Positions 23,615 through 34,170 are shown, counted from the first letter of the stretch. The stretch: DNA of 64,000 nt from Larix kaempferi (GCA_027924585.1 BSBM01000125.1:2609001-2673000), one strand, 5' to 3'. Numbers and translations: made by a program. The notes: generated by a model not told the origin, from the sequence alone.

Positions 23615-25640
23615 TGTAATGTCCCTTATTAGGAATTTTATTAAAATTGCAATTTTTCACTTTTTTCCTTGGTTCGACCTTTGACTAGTTTCGATCTCTA
23701 GGTCCCAAATTTGCCCCAAATGATCCCAAATCTTCTGAGAAGGTATATGAATGATATTAGGACATAAATATGTGTTTCAGGGATGCCTTTGTACCTTTAA
23801 AACACTTCTGCAAATACTCTTTCAATTCTGGTCAATGTAGGTAACTTTACTAGTGATTTCCCTTTGACTAGTATTGGTCTCTAGGTCTCAAATTGACTCC
23901 AAATGCCTTCAAATATTCAAGGAAGGTTTATGAATTATATTATAACTTGAATATGATGTTTATGGATGACATATGTCCACCAAAAGACCTCTGCAAACTC
24001 TCTTAAGATTCTGGACCAATTATGCAATTTTACTAGTAATTTGGGGTTCAAATCCCCCTGGGGTAAGTACTGAAAATGGCTTCCCAAATGCCTCCAAAGC
24101 CACTCAAACTTATGAACAGAGGTATTTAATATTTTAAGTATGTTATTAAGGTCTCATATGCACCATTAATGGTTTATTACAACTGTTCTCATCCTCTCCC
24201 ATTCAACTGCAAAAATCCCCAATTCAACCCTTGGGGAAATGGCACTATTTCACCTCCCAATACAACTAAACTGAGTAAAAGTGATTCAAATGCTCAAGTA
24301 CAGTACATGAAACTTGTAGAAGACATCCATGGCAGTATATTGATCATAAATATATCATAGAATCATCCATTCATTCGAAATCATCATCAATACATTGACT
24401 CACAACATGGTAGTGGGGAAATGGCATTGTTCTTCCATTAAAAATGAGATTTATAAATTTCTACTTGGAATTTCGACCTGAAACTTTTTGTAGATGAAGA
24501 ACAGAGTATTTACTTCATATTACAAAAGAAATGGGGCATTGAAAGCTTCCCCAAAGATTACAATATCTCACCAAAAACGCCCTCCCTCAAGGATCAAGAA
24601 TATGCCATCAAAACTGGAAATGGTTGAAGGAGTGAGCTGCAATAGAAGAAACCATGAGCTGCCCTGTAGCTTACACCTTCAAATAAAGACTCCATTAAAG
24701 CTCCAAATGAAAGGTCTGAATGGCCTTTCCAATTACCAACTTGGATGGGAATCTTTCACCCTCGAAATTGGCTAAGGCAAGAAACTAGTCATCCACTAGC
24801 TCTCCCTCTTCACAAATGCAATTGCAAATTCTACAAATGATCAAAAGCCGCTTTCATTCTTTGTTATTGACATTTATAAAGTTCTAATGTCCTCCATGGG
24901 TCGAATTCCTTCCAAGAGACTCATGCCAACTCAAGTTGGGAAGAGATTCCAAAGAACGCCACTTGTACAACAATTCCTAGTCTCCCACTTCCACCAAATC
25001 ACATGTGGAAGCATTTTAGCTGCCCTAACACCCTTGAGCGCCCTCTTAGAGTCTATTTTTAGCCCTGACATGTCATATATGTCATATGTCAGCCTTCAGG
25101 TCTGATTTGTGTCATAGATGTCATAGCATCTTCATCATTGTTGTCATAGAGCTAGGGAATCTAGCCCAAGTGTCTCACTAGCTCCAAATTGCCTCTTCCT
25201 CTTCCATGGGAGTTACTCTTCCTCTATATTTCGACCTTGGATGATTCATGCCATTAATAATACCTTTTGGACTCCCCCAAGTATGTTACCATTCACCTTG
25301 AATTCGAATTGGTGAGAGAATGATGCCAAATGTAGTGGGGAAATCTAGCCATATGTGGGTCCCACTTCCTCCATGTGTCTTCATGATCAAATGCCACTTT
25401 GATTTTCACTTGTATATATTTATTTAGATCCTTTATTAAATATTTATGCCACTCTAATGTTCAAACATCATTTATTATCCCCATTATTCCAAATCCCAAA
25501 GCTTCCACCCCAAACCTAGGAAACTAGTAATTTTCCTCCTTGGCAATTATTTGACCTTTAACATCAATTTTACAAACTCTAATGAATATGGCCAATGTGA
25601 TTAGGCCATTGTGACCCAATTCCAAATTTGGGACATGACA
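23615..25640 (-). mobile_element. 3' LTR of the nested element, 2,026 bp
   Basis: Full-length LTR. Compared with the 5' copy it has 771 extra bases (between 24806-24809 and 25577-25580, both ctct). Two short plus-strand frames (24169-24360, 24494-24775) recur in the other LTR simply because the LTRs are duplicates; they are antisense to the element and not supported as genes. Confidence 0.93.
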
Positions 25641-27923
25641 AATCCTCCCTTCCCAATATTGCTTGTCCTCAAGCAATTTCAAACATGGGTGTTGAAGAAC
25701 CTGCTTCCTGTATAATTCTTTGAAGTTGCCATTGAATTGCCCAACCTTGAGTCTTTGAGTTTCCTTGAAGATTTTAGAGAGGAACCACCATGCTTGCTGC
25801 TGCACTACTCTTATTAAAATCACTTTATTAAGTGGGGAATCCATCTCCCATGCTGCTTGCTTCCCCCAAAAAAATGAAACCAATGAGACAAAAATTATTC
25901 CAGGGTCCCATTGCTTGTATTGCACCCCAACAATTAAGAGTGCTCTCCAACCTACACCATTAGATAAGAGGATTCCTGGATCCCATTTTCTTGTATGCAT
26001 TCTTCCAAACATCATGAGTACCAAATATATATCATCAAAGTACATAACAACATAATGAAAATGTACATCAAGGATATGCTTCATCAAAGAGTCATGAAAG
26101 TGCTTATACCTCCAAGCAAGTAGACCACCATTTTCCAAGTGCATACAAGCTTCAAGTGACCAATCAAATCTGCTCCAATGACATAGGTGAGGATCCCATG
26201 CCCTATAATGCTGCTCCAAAAGGATGTGATATGCATCAAAATATTCAGCCATGTATTCTTTCATCCAAGAAGTGAATGAAGAATCTCCACTAGAATCTGA
26301 ACCAAATAATGAGCAGAAAAAACAAGGAGACTTCAAATGACTCAAAGAAGTCTCACCCATACATCCCTGAATGTGATCATCATAAAGATATAACAAAGTA
26401 TGTGGCTTCCAACAAAAATGTTCTCCAATCATAAATCTATTCACCCAAGTGTTGGATGAAGTTCCTCCAACATCAAATGAATCAAGTGTTGAGCAAGAAA
26501 AACCATGAGTCTTCAAGTGACTCAAATGCATATCATAGGTGCATCCATGTAGATGTGCATCATCATAAAGTAATAAAGTATGCTGCTGCAAATGTGAATA
26601 ATAATGTGCTCCAACCATGTCATCATAAAAGTTAAATCTAGGAGTTCCATACTCCTCATGTGGCACCATCAAAAAGAACCCTTTCACCCATACTTCATTG
26701 AGACTAATGCTGCAAAACATGGAATTGTAGGATGTAGGAGAATGTACTAACTCACCCAAATGGTCAAAAAGTTCAGGAGTTTCATCATGGGAAGGATCCA
26801 TGTGGGTAGTATTATGCAGCTCCTTCAAAAGTGTGAAATCTTTGTCATAGTTTGGTTCCAATGTAGAGGAATCATGCTCTTCTTTAAAAATTGCATAACC
26901 TTCATCAAGAGGCAATTCAAATTCCTCTTCCACCACATCAAGTGTTTGGATCTCTTCAAGTTCATATTCAAACACATCAAGAACATTGAAATTTTCACAT
27001 TTCTCATGATCCACCATGTCATGAGAATCCTCCAAACAATCTACCATTTGACAATCTGAAACATAGGAGGAAAAACAAGTATCTTGCAACTTTTCAAGAA
27101 GTTGCTCATTTTGAATTGTGAGCTTATGAATATCCTCATTATTATTCAAGTATGCATAATGTAACAATTCATTAAGCTCAAACAAATGGTTTCTATCAAA
27201 AAGCAAAGACATGAAATTACCTTTGATGTGGCACATTGCTCTTTGAATCTTCTCCATGTCTTCAAGGAAGGATGTTTCCTCCAATGAAGTAGCTCTCCAA
27301 CAAGAATTTGACACCAATGCTTGAGTCTCATGGAGAATGCTGAGGGACTCTTGGATCTTCTTTTCATTCATCTTTAAGGACCCTTCAAGAAAATGAGGCT
27401 CTTGCAAATGAACCTCCTCATCTTCTTCATTTTTGCTTGGACCAACTTCATGAAGCTCAAGTGGTGATGGGGAAGTTGATCTTGGTTCTTCTTCAACTGC
27501 TACAAGGTCTTCATTATCATGCTTAATGGAACTTGGGCTTGCAGCAACACTTTCAAAAGTGATCTCTATGTCACCAACATAGAGGTGTGAGCACCCATCA
27601 GTAGGTACTCCTTCATAGTTTAAACATCCATCAGTAGATGCTCTTTGGTTCATGTATAAGCTAGAAGGTGTCTCGAAATGATCTTCCATATTTTCAATAG
27701 AATATTCTTCACTATCTTGTGATGTCTCTTCCTTTTGCTCCTTCAAGCAAGCTGTTGCATTTTGCCCCTTGGTTTCCTTAAAATCAATAATTTTTTCCAC
27801 AAGTTCGATAGAAAACAATTCGAATCCTTCCTTAATTTGCTTGGTCATATCTTCAAATATTGTTTTCATAATTTTTATATGCTCCTCACCATCATATGAG
27901 GCTCCCTTTTCATCCCTAGTCAT
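25524..27923 (-). CDS. 799-codon ORF of unknown function, sole gene of the nested LTR element
   Basis: I do not recognise this protein. Residues 1-200 are acidic with EEE runs; a helical, Leu-rich stretch lies around 185-280. Residues 330-400 are acidic again, and the C-terminal half is rich in His, Trp, Cys, Phe and Tyr. An internal duplication is visible: 448-500 (HTLLLYDD, LSHLKTHGFSCS, TWVNRFM) repeats as 508-558 (HTLLYLYDD, LSHLKSPCFFCS, SWMKEYM). KWDPGI at about 646 recurs as QWDPGI at 671. It has no CCHC knuckle, DSG protease or YVDD. The Met start lies about 150 bp after the primer site. The frame reads through the polypurine tract and ends 117 bases inside the 3' LTR. It is uninterrupted, consistent with a young insertion. 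It could be a highly derived gag or captured sequence. Confidence 0.7.
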   Translation of the reverse strand: MTRDEKGASYDGEEHIKIMKTIFEDMTKQIKEGFELFSIELVEKIIDFKETKGQNATACLKEQKEETSQDSEEYSIENMEDHFETPSSLYMNQRASTDGCLNYEGVPTDGCSHLYVGDIEITFESVAASPSSIKHDNEDLVAVEEEPRSTSPSPLELHEVGPSKNEEDEEVHLQEPHFLEGSLKMNEKKIQESLSILHETQALVSNSCWRATSLEETSFLEDMEKIQRAMCHIKGNFMSLLFDRNHLFELNELLHYAYLNNNEDIHKLTIQNEQLLEKLQDTCFSSYVSDCQMVDCLEDSHDMVDHEKCENFNVLDVFEYELEEIQTLDVVEEEFELPLDEGYAIFKEEHDSSTLEPNYDKDFTLLKELHNTTHMDPSHDETPELFDHLGELVHSPTSYNSMFCSISLNEVWVKGFFLMVPHEEYGTPRFNFYDDMVGAHYYSHLQQHTLLLYDDAHLHGCTYDMHLSHLKTHGFSCSTLDSFDVGGTSSNTWVNRFMIGEHFCWKPHTLLYLYDDHIQGCMGETSLSHLKSPCFFCSLFGSDSSGDSSFTSWMKEYMAEYFDAYHILLEQHYRAWDPHLCHWSRFDWSLEACMHLENGGLLAWRYKHFHDSLMKHILDVHFHYVVMYFDDIYLVLMMFGRMHTRKWDPGILLSNGVGWRALLIVGVQYKQWDPGIIFVSLVSFFWGKQAAWEMDSPLNKVILIRVVQQQAWWFLSKIFKETQRLKVGQFNGNFKELYRKQVLQHPCLKLLEDKQYWEGRICHVPNLELGHNGLITLAIFIRVCKIDVKGQIIAKEENY
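25643..25654 (-). other. Polypurine tract of the nested element
   Basis: The minus strand reads GGGAAGGGAGGA two bases before the LTR start at 25640. The tract is in frame within the 799-codon ORF, where it encodes part of YWEGR. Confidence 0.88.
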
Positions 27924-28069
27924 AGTTCCCTCAAAAAATTTGCTCTTCTTCTCCTACTTTTTTTTTTTTTTTTTTTCTTCAACAAAAGCACTTTTGGTTT
28001 CAATATATAATGGTGGTACCTAAATTATTTTCCTCATAGATATTATACCACATCAGGTGCCAAGATCAT

Positions 28070-28081
28070 GCTCTGATACCA
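28070..28081 (-). other. Primer binding site of the nested element (tRNA-iMet type)
   Basis: The minus strand reads TGGTATCAGAGC, one base from the LTR edge at 28083. All twelve bases match the usual plant initiator-Met primer site, unlike the decayed site of the host element. Confidence 0.9.
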
Positions 28082-28082
28082 C

Positions 28083-29337
28083 TGTAATGTCCCTTATTAG
28101 GAATTTTATTAAAATTGCAATTTTTCACTTTTTTCCTTGGTTCGACCTTTGACTAGTTTCGATCTCTAGGTCCCAAATTTGCCCCAAATGATCCCAAATC
28201 TTCTGAGAAGGTATATGAATGATATTAGGACATAAATATGTGTTTCAGGGATGCCTTTGTACCTTTAAAACACTTCTGCAAATACTCTTTCAATTCTGGT
28301 CAATGTAGGTAACTTTACTAGTGATTTCCCTTTGACTAGTATTGGTCTCTAGGTCTCAAATTGACTCCAAATGCCTTCAAATATTCAAGGAAGGTTTATG
28401 AATTATATTATAACTTGAATATGATGTTTATGGATGACATATGTCCACCAAAAGACCTCTGCAAACTCTCTTAAGATTCTGGACCAATTATGCAATTTTA
28501 CTAGTAATTTGGGGTTCAAATCCCCCTGGGGTAAGTACTGAAAATGGCTTCCCAAATGCCTCCAAAGCCACTCAAACTTATGAACAGAGGTATTTAATAT
28601 TTTAAGTATGTTATTAAGGTCTCATATGCACCATTAATGGTTTATTACAACTGTTCTCATCCTCTCCCATTCAACTGCAAAAATCCCCAATTCAACCCTT
28701 GGGGAAATGGCACTATTTCACCTCCCAATACAACTAAACTGAGTAAAAGTGATTCAAATGCTCAAGTACAGTACATGAAACTTGTAGAAGACATCCATGG
28801 CAGTATATTGATCATAAATATATCATAGAATCATCCATTCATTCGAAATCATCATCAATACATTGACTCACAACATGGTAGTGGGGAAATGGCATTGTTC
28901 TTCCATTAAAAATGAGATTTATAAATTTCTACTTGGAATTTCGACCTGAAACTTTTTGTAGATGAAGAACAGAGTATTTACTTCATATTACAAAAGAAAT
29001 GGGGCATTGAAAGCTTCCCCAAAGATTACAATATCTCACCAAAAACGCCCTCCCTCAAGGATCAAGAATATGCCATCAAAACTGGAAATGGTTGAAGGAG
29101 TGAGCTGCAATAGAAGAAACCATGAGCTGCCCTGTAGCTTACACCTGCAAATAAAGACTCCATTAAAGCTCCAAATGAAAGGTCTGAATGGCCTTTCCAA
29201 TTACCAACTTGGATGGGAATCTTTCACCCTCGAAATTGGCTAAGGCAAGAAACTAGTCATCCACTAGCTCTCCCTCTAATGAATATGGCCAATGTGATTA
29301 GGCCATTGTGACCCAATTCCAAATTTGGGACATGACA
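28083..29337 (-). mobile_element. 5' LTR of the nested element, 1,255 bp, internally deleted
   Basis: Aligns to the 3' LTR at a constant offset of 4,468 without indels up to ctct at 29274-29277. It then skips 771 bp and rejoins at aatgaatatgg. The junction carries 4-bp microhomology (ctct). One substitution was seen (t at about 24684 versus g at 29152). Confidence 0.92.
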
Positions 29338-29547
29338 ATTTCCATCCAGTCAGATCATCACCATTGAAGCGAGGAAAATAAAGCTTCGGCCCACGAAAAG
29401 TGTTGAAAGAAGAGAACCCAATGTCTACAGAAGACTCTGGATGTCGTCTATTATATTTTTCATGGCTGAAGGTTGAAGATGGAGGCAAGGAATTTTTTCA
29501 TCCAAATCTTGGAGTTTGGTCTTGAGGGCTACAGGTTCTTCCTCCAT
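29338..29547 (-). pseudogene. Gypsy-1 gag, N-terminal part
   Basis: The likely gag start is the ATG at 29547, giving MEEEPVALKTKLQDLDEKI. After a frame change comes FNTFRGPKLYFPRFNGDD then LTGWK, which is the conserved PRFNGDDP-GW motif of chromovirus gag. The reading is cut at 29338 by the nested element and continues at 23614 with the QYF-like segment. A frame of 70 codons (29276-29488) runs a little into the nested LTR by chance. Confidence 0.85.
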
Positions 29548-30556
29548 GTTTTTTTTTTTGCTCCCACGTGGGTGACAACCGTAACCAGGATTTTTTATTT
29601 TTCTTCAGGGGAATGGGTAGAAAAAAAAACATAAAAATCTTTAGTAAATGAAAATTTGGATTTGGGAAAAACTCTAATGGTTAATATGGGTTTGACTAGG
29701 TTTTGGACACTTTCTAATAGACAAGGAAGCAGAAAATGAGGATTTCAGGAGCGTAGTGAAAAAATGGGAAAATTTGTCAAAGAGGGACAAAGAAGCAGAA
29801 ATGGGAAATGAACACTATGGCAAAATTTGAAGGAGATTGGGTGAAAATCGAAGAAGTTATGGAAAACCCTAAAAATAGACAGATGTGAGATTTATGGCTT
29901 CGGGAAGTGGAATTTGGGATAGGTTCCTCATGAAGGAAATATAAATAATAGGATTGTAGGGGTGTCAGTGAGTTTTTAAGGGAAACGGAGTTAAAGCAAA
30001 GAAGATATGGTGAAAAAACAATTTTTTTTTTCGGAATTGATCTGCAATGGCTCTGGACAGATGCAAGCTACTATTTATTAGATGTCAATAGAGATGGACC
30101 CCAAGTGTGCATAGCTTCCTAAAGATTTAGGGGATTCACTCGGCCACCAATGTTGTCTAACAGCTTTCATATTGGGGTAGTATCCCTCACTCCACGACTC
30201 AGGTAAACCTGATAACCGCTTTGCCACAAACGACAACTCTTGGTTTACCTCATGGGTGGGAACTAGTCAATCAGGTAGGGGTCGTTTCCATTTTTGCTAG
30301 AAGGTCCTCTCAATGGGCTAGCTACTTTGGGGTTCCTGTGGTACTCGTCACAATGAGTTTAGGGCTATGCCCAAGTACTTCCCATAGTTAAGTGGATAGG
30401 GATTATTCCTGGATCCGAACCTGCAATTGAAAGGAACAATACAAATGCAAAAAAAATAACTGTTGCAATAATCACAGCGCTTGGAAGCCACTGCGAAAAA
30501 AAAAAAATTGGCAAAAATTCCACCTAGCGAGCCGAAGAAAGTGATCCGATACTAGA
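29548..30556 (-). other. Gypsy-1 5' leader with decayed primer site
   Basis: Untranslated leader between the 5' LTR and gag; no ORF of note. Next to the LTR (30542-30554) the minus strand reads TAGTATCGGATC, which matches the iMet primer site at nine of twelve positions. The segment around 30120-30420, including a caccaatgttgtctaac phrase, has no coding signal. Confidence 0.6.
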
Positions 30557-31032
30557 TGTGAGGAAGCTCCAACAATTAAATGATAAAAATGCACGATATA
30601 TCGGAAATAACAGAACACGGAAGGGATTTATTGATTGCAGGACACCTCGAGGGGGAAACCTCCTTTCAGAAAACTCAATACAAATAACTCATGGATGCCT
30701 CCATTGGCCTCAACACGTACTTATATACTAAGTCTATGCGTCTAATACTATGGATCAATACCATGGAACATATAATACTACAAGGCAACTTACAAAGCAT
30801 ATGCGTCCAATACTATGGATCAATACCATGGAACATATAATACTATGGGACGACTTACAAAGCATATGCTTCCAATACTCTGGATCAATACCATGGAACA
30901 TATAATACTATGGGATGACTTAAAAAGCATATGCATCTAATACTATGGATTAATACCATGGAACATACAATACTATGGGATAATACAATATACTAACAAA
31001 GTAAAGAGAAGGGTTAGCACAGGTTCCTAACA
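30557..31032 (-). mobile_element. Gypsy-1 5' LTR, 476 bp
   Basis: Same termini as the 3' LTR. It contains four copies of the 65-bp unit with ccatgg in the middle, against three in the 3' LTR. Its right edge abuts copia-1 protease/pre-integrase coding at 31033. Confidence 0.9.
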
Positions 31033-31544
31033 TGGACAAGCCTATGACTCCACAATGTTGTATATGTTTCTGTGGAAGCTAAAGAGACAAAACAATTAGT
31101 ATTATGAGGACATAAATACAACGTAGCTATCATGTCTCCTTTTTCTATTACCATTGATCCTTTAGTGATATTCCACCATGTTTCTCCAAACGTAGATAAA
31201 CAACCACCATCTCCCAACTGCCTTGTTGAGATCATATTTCTTTTCATAGCAGGTATATGCCTTGCATCTTTCAGCAGCCATTCACCATTATTTAACTTTA
31301 TCCATACATTAACCATTCCAACAATTTTACATGGTTCATCATCACCCAATAAAACATGTCCAAAATCGCCTGGAACATAATCATGAAAGAATTTCCTATG
31401 GGGTGTAGTGTGACATCAAGCCCCTGAATCTACTACCCAATAATCACTAGTATTATCTAATGCAAGAATCAAAGCATCTTATAACACATTACCCACTATA
31501 TTTTCTTCCTGAGTAGTCTCTTGTTGTCCATATCCTTTCTTCTT
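31033..31544 (-). pseudogene. Copia-1 protease and GAG-pre-integrase
   Basis: Minus-strand reading shows DYWVVDSGA followed by a stop where the family has Ser (near 31425), then CHTTPHRKFFHDY. The 31014-31349 frame then gives DDEPCKIVGM, LLKDARHIPAMKRNMIS and TTLWSHRLVH. The protease Asp (DSG) is present. The pre-integrase motif is cut at 31033 by gypsy-1 and resumes at 6061 with GHMSENGM. Val replaces the usual Gly at the cut because the duplicated target base changed on this side. Confidence 0.88.
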
Positions 31545-32296
31545 TAGAGATCTGCAGTATTTCTTCAGATGTCCTTTCTTTCCACAGTTCCAACACTCTA
31601 TATTTCTCAATCTAGACTTGGATCTTCAATTCCTCAACTTCCTGCAATTACCTGGGCTCTTTCCTCTCTCCCTTTGTCTTCCCCTACTCTCCATGGTCAA
31701 TGCATTACTCGATGTCTCACATGTTCTTTTCCTTCGCATTTCCTCGCTAAGAATAACACCAACAACATCATCAAATTTCAAAGTGTTTGAACCAGAGACA
31801 GAGTTACTTATAGCCATAACCAAGTCATTCCATCTTTCTGGAAATGAACACAATATTATAAGATCCCTAACCTCATCATCAAAGTTCACTTTTACATAAC
31901 TTAATTGATTTGTAATCGTATTAAATTCATTTAAATGATAAGCAACAGATCCACCTTCTGACATCTTCATATTAAATAAATGCTTCATTATAAATACCTT
32001 GTTGGAGGCCAAGGGTTTTTCATACATCTTACCCAATGCGTTCATCAGACCCTCCATTGTCTTTTCCTTGAAATATTGAAAGACACTGACGAAGCCAGGC
32101 ACAACCGTATTGTTCCCAGTGCCTTTCTATCAAGAACTTCCCATTCTTCGTCCTTCATAATCACCGACTATTTTGCATTTCCTCCCAACAGTATGAATAG
32201 ATCCTTCTGGTATAGATAGTCATCCATTTGTATCTTCCATAACTAGTATTTTTGGTCGTTATATTTATCGACCTTAAAATTTCTTTCTTTCGCCAT
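31545..32296 (-). pseudogene. Copia-1 gag (UBN2 type) with zinc knuckle
   Basis: The likely start is the ATG at 32296 (MAKERNFKVDKYND). A stop follows within a few dozen codons, then KDEEWEVLDRKALGTIRLCL. After a frameshift near 32075 the 158-codon frame reads EKTMEGLMNALGKMYEKP, KHLFNMKMSEG, HLNEFNTITNQLS and LCSFPERWNDLVMAI. These are classic copia gag helices. The knuckle IECWNCGKKGHLKKYC (CX2CX4HX4C) lies near 31570-31610 and is intact. Confidence 0.9.
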
Positions 32297-32357
32297 TGCT
32301 CCCACTCGAACCAATAACCCTTCTTTCCTGTGAGTTTATATACGAAATAGACCTTTG

Positions 32358-32369
32358 GCTCTAATACCA
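32358..32369 (-). other. Copia-1 primer binding site
   Basis: The minus strand reads TGGTATTAGAGC, one base off the iMet consensus, two bases from the LTR edge at 32372. Position and spacing fit a copia element. Confidence 0.85.
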
Positions 32370-32371
32370 AT

Positions 32372-32936
32372 TGTTAGAAAAACAAGATCGTAGAGCAATA
32401 ACAATAAACAAAATGCAAATATAAATCACATAAAACACATTACAAGAGAGGCACCAATATAACGTGGTTCACCCAAGATGGGTTACATACACACATAAAT
32501 TGCGAGTCCGTATTGCTATACCATCCAACAAATGAAGGGATACAACCTGCAGCACAACCACTGCAACTTCATCTTCAATCTCTCACAATGTCTCTCACAT
32601 AATCAGAGATCTTTACAATGCTACAATACATAGTCATATTACAATGTCTTCCTTTTAAAGAGCAATTACCATGGGAAAATACTATGGAATACCCAATACT
32701 ATGGGCCCATAAATCACACATTATTGACCAAGTCATGACTATGAAATTACAACATTTTACAAGGGCATTTTTTTCAAAATTTTTGTTGCGGGGGCAGTGC
32801 CCTTGAACCCCCTGGACCACCCATGGAAACTATTTTGGGGGGGCAATCCCCCCCAAACCCCCCCATCATGGGTTGGGATCCAGACACGACTGAAACATGA
32901 CCTCTGAATAAGGAAGATCAGGCTCCACAACCAACA
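32372..32936 (-). mobile_element. Copia-1 5' LTR, about 565 bp
   Basis: Starts TGTTAGAAAAAC next to the primer site. The best far end is CACAACCAACA at 32936, giving TG...CA ends (minus-strand start TGTTGGTTGTGG). It includes a run of seven Gs and two long C-runs at 32834-32866 that can fold on themselves. The outer edge is inferred from the termini alone because no second LTR is in the window. Confidence 0.65.
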
Positions 32937-33335
32937 TGATCTACATTATCATATGGTTGTCTCTATTTGTTATGGAACATTTTGAAAATTACAATTCATT
33001 ATACAAAAATGGATTTGGAAAATCTATATATACATACCAGGTTCAATTTCTTGTTCTTGAACTTGGTTTTCAATATTCACTTCATCAACATTAGGATGTA
33101 AATCTCTATTTACATCTTCCACAACTGTCTCTTGCGTTTATGCAAGCTTTCGTTTTTTGGCATGTATTTGAGTCTTTCTCTTTCGCTATGAGTGGCATCA
33201 TCTCGTTTACATGCACTTTTGCTTTGGTGATTTATTTTATTGCCCATGATTTTTTAATCTATATATGTTTTTAAAAAAACAACACTTTGTAGCAAAGAAA
33301 TAAAAATTCCATATTAAAAAAATAACAAAAAATTT
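32937..33335. other. No recognisable gene
   Basis: AT-rich sequence between copia-1 and the degenerate satellite; nothing supported. Confidence 0.4.
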
Positions 33336-34170
33336 AAGTTTTTTTAGTCTTTCAGTAATTTATAAAACACATTAAGAGAAATTGCATTTGACTCTTTCAC
33401 CTAAAATGTTTTTTTTTGGAAAAAAACCACCTTAAAAAAAATAACTTAAGAGTCTTCGAAAAAACACCTTAAGAGAAATTGTCTTTTGATTTTTTGACCT
33501 AAAAATAAAAATTGACAAAAAAAATCACCTTAAAAAAGTCCCATAGAGTCTTTTAGCTTTTGAGAAAACACCTTAAGAGAAATTGTATTTCAGCCTTTGA
33601 CTTTAAAAAAAAAAAATCTTTGAGAAAAAAATCACCCTTCAAAAAGTTGCTTAGATTCTGAGCCATTGAGAAAACACTTTAAGAGAAGTTTATTTTGAGT
33701 CGTTCACCTAAAAAAGAATTCATTGAGAAAAAAACATCTTAGAGAAAGTCCTTTAGAGTCTTTCATCCTTTGATAAAACACCTAAAAATAAATTGCCTTT
33801 CAACATTTGAAAAAAAATAATGCGTATGAGAAAAATATCATCTTAAAAAAAGTTTTTAAATTCTTAGAGCTCTAAAGAAAACACTTAAGATAAATTGTAT
33901 TTAATGTTTTGAGCTAAAAAAATATTTCATAAAAAAATCAACTTAAAAAAATTCTCTTAGTCTTTCAGAAAAAAAAATTCTTAAATAAGTCCAAAAATAA
34001 AATCCTTAAAGAAGTCGTTTGGAAAAACATCTCCTTAAATAAATCTCTCAAAAAAAACATTACAAAAAAAAACCTCTTAAAGAAATTCTTTAGAAAAAAA
34101 ATCTCCTTACCTTCATGAAGTTCCTTAGAAAAAAATATCCTTAAAGAAGTACCTTAGAAAAAAAATCGGT
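33336..34170. repeat. Degenerate satellite-like tandem repeat
   Basis: Units of about 100-120 bp, poorly conserved. Recurring phrases are aaaacaccttaagagaaatt, gagtctttca, cacctaaaaa and gagaaaaaaatcacctta. At least six partial units are visible, becoming shorter and more A-rich toward 34170. There is no coding content. Confidence 0.75.

Larger units (their letters stand above)
23615..29337 (-). mobile_element. Young non-autonomous LTR retrotransposon nested in gypsy-1 gag
   Basis: Two LTRs (TGTAATGTCCC...GGGACATGACA on the plus strand) flank a 2.4-kb interior. The 5-bp target duplication is perfect, atttc at 23610-23614 and 29338-29342. The primer site is at 28070-28081 and the polypurine tract at 25643-25654, so it runs right to left. 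In the 1,255 bp shared by the LTRs I find one base difference, so insertion was recent. No gag, protease, RT or integrase is present. The only coding region is one 799-codon ORF of unknown type, so it must be mobilised in trans. Confidence 0.93.
6062..31032 (-). mobile_element. Gypsy-1: chromovirus-type Ty3-gypsy element, 25 kb with nested inserts
   Basis: Two LTRs (6062-6472 and 30557-31032) share sequence and termini (TGTGAGGAA...TTCCTAACA). The polypurine tract borders the left LTR and the gag start lies near the right one, so the element runs right to left. Flanks are tggcc (6057-6061) and tggac (31033-31037), a 5-bp target duplication with one change. Protein order is gag, protease, RNase H, integrase with a chromodomain-like tail. 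Removing the inserts at 7778-21514 and 23615-29337 leaves about 5.5 kb, normal for a chromovirus. The RT catalytic domain is deleted. Confidence 0.9.
4460..32936 (-). mobile_element. Copia-1: Ty1-copia element split by a 25-kb nested insertion and truncated at its 3' side
   Basis: Minus-strand order is 5' LTR (32372-32936), primer site, gag, zinc knuckle, protease, GAG-pre-integrase (31033), then gypsy-1 (31032 down to 6062), then integrase and RT down to 4460. The protein reading on the two sides of gypsy-1 joins inside the conserved pre-integrase motif LW-HRL-H / GHMSE. The RT stops before the YVDD box, where a family X LTR inserted. RNase H and the 3' LTR are missing from the window. Confidence 0.85.

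Noticed and set aside
24169-24775. Two plus-strand ORFs (63 and 93 codons) that recur identically at 28637-29243
   Set aside because: They lie inside the LTRs of the young nested element, so the duplication is simply LTR identity. They are antisense to the element and show no protein features.
25765-27059. Plus-strand ORFs of 96-99 codons
   Set aside because: They are shadows of the 799-codon minus-strand ORF.
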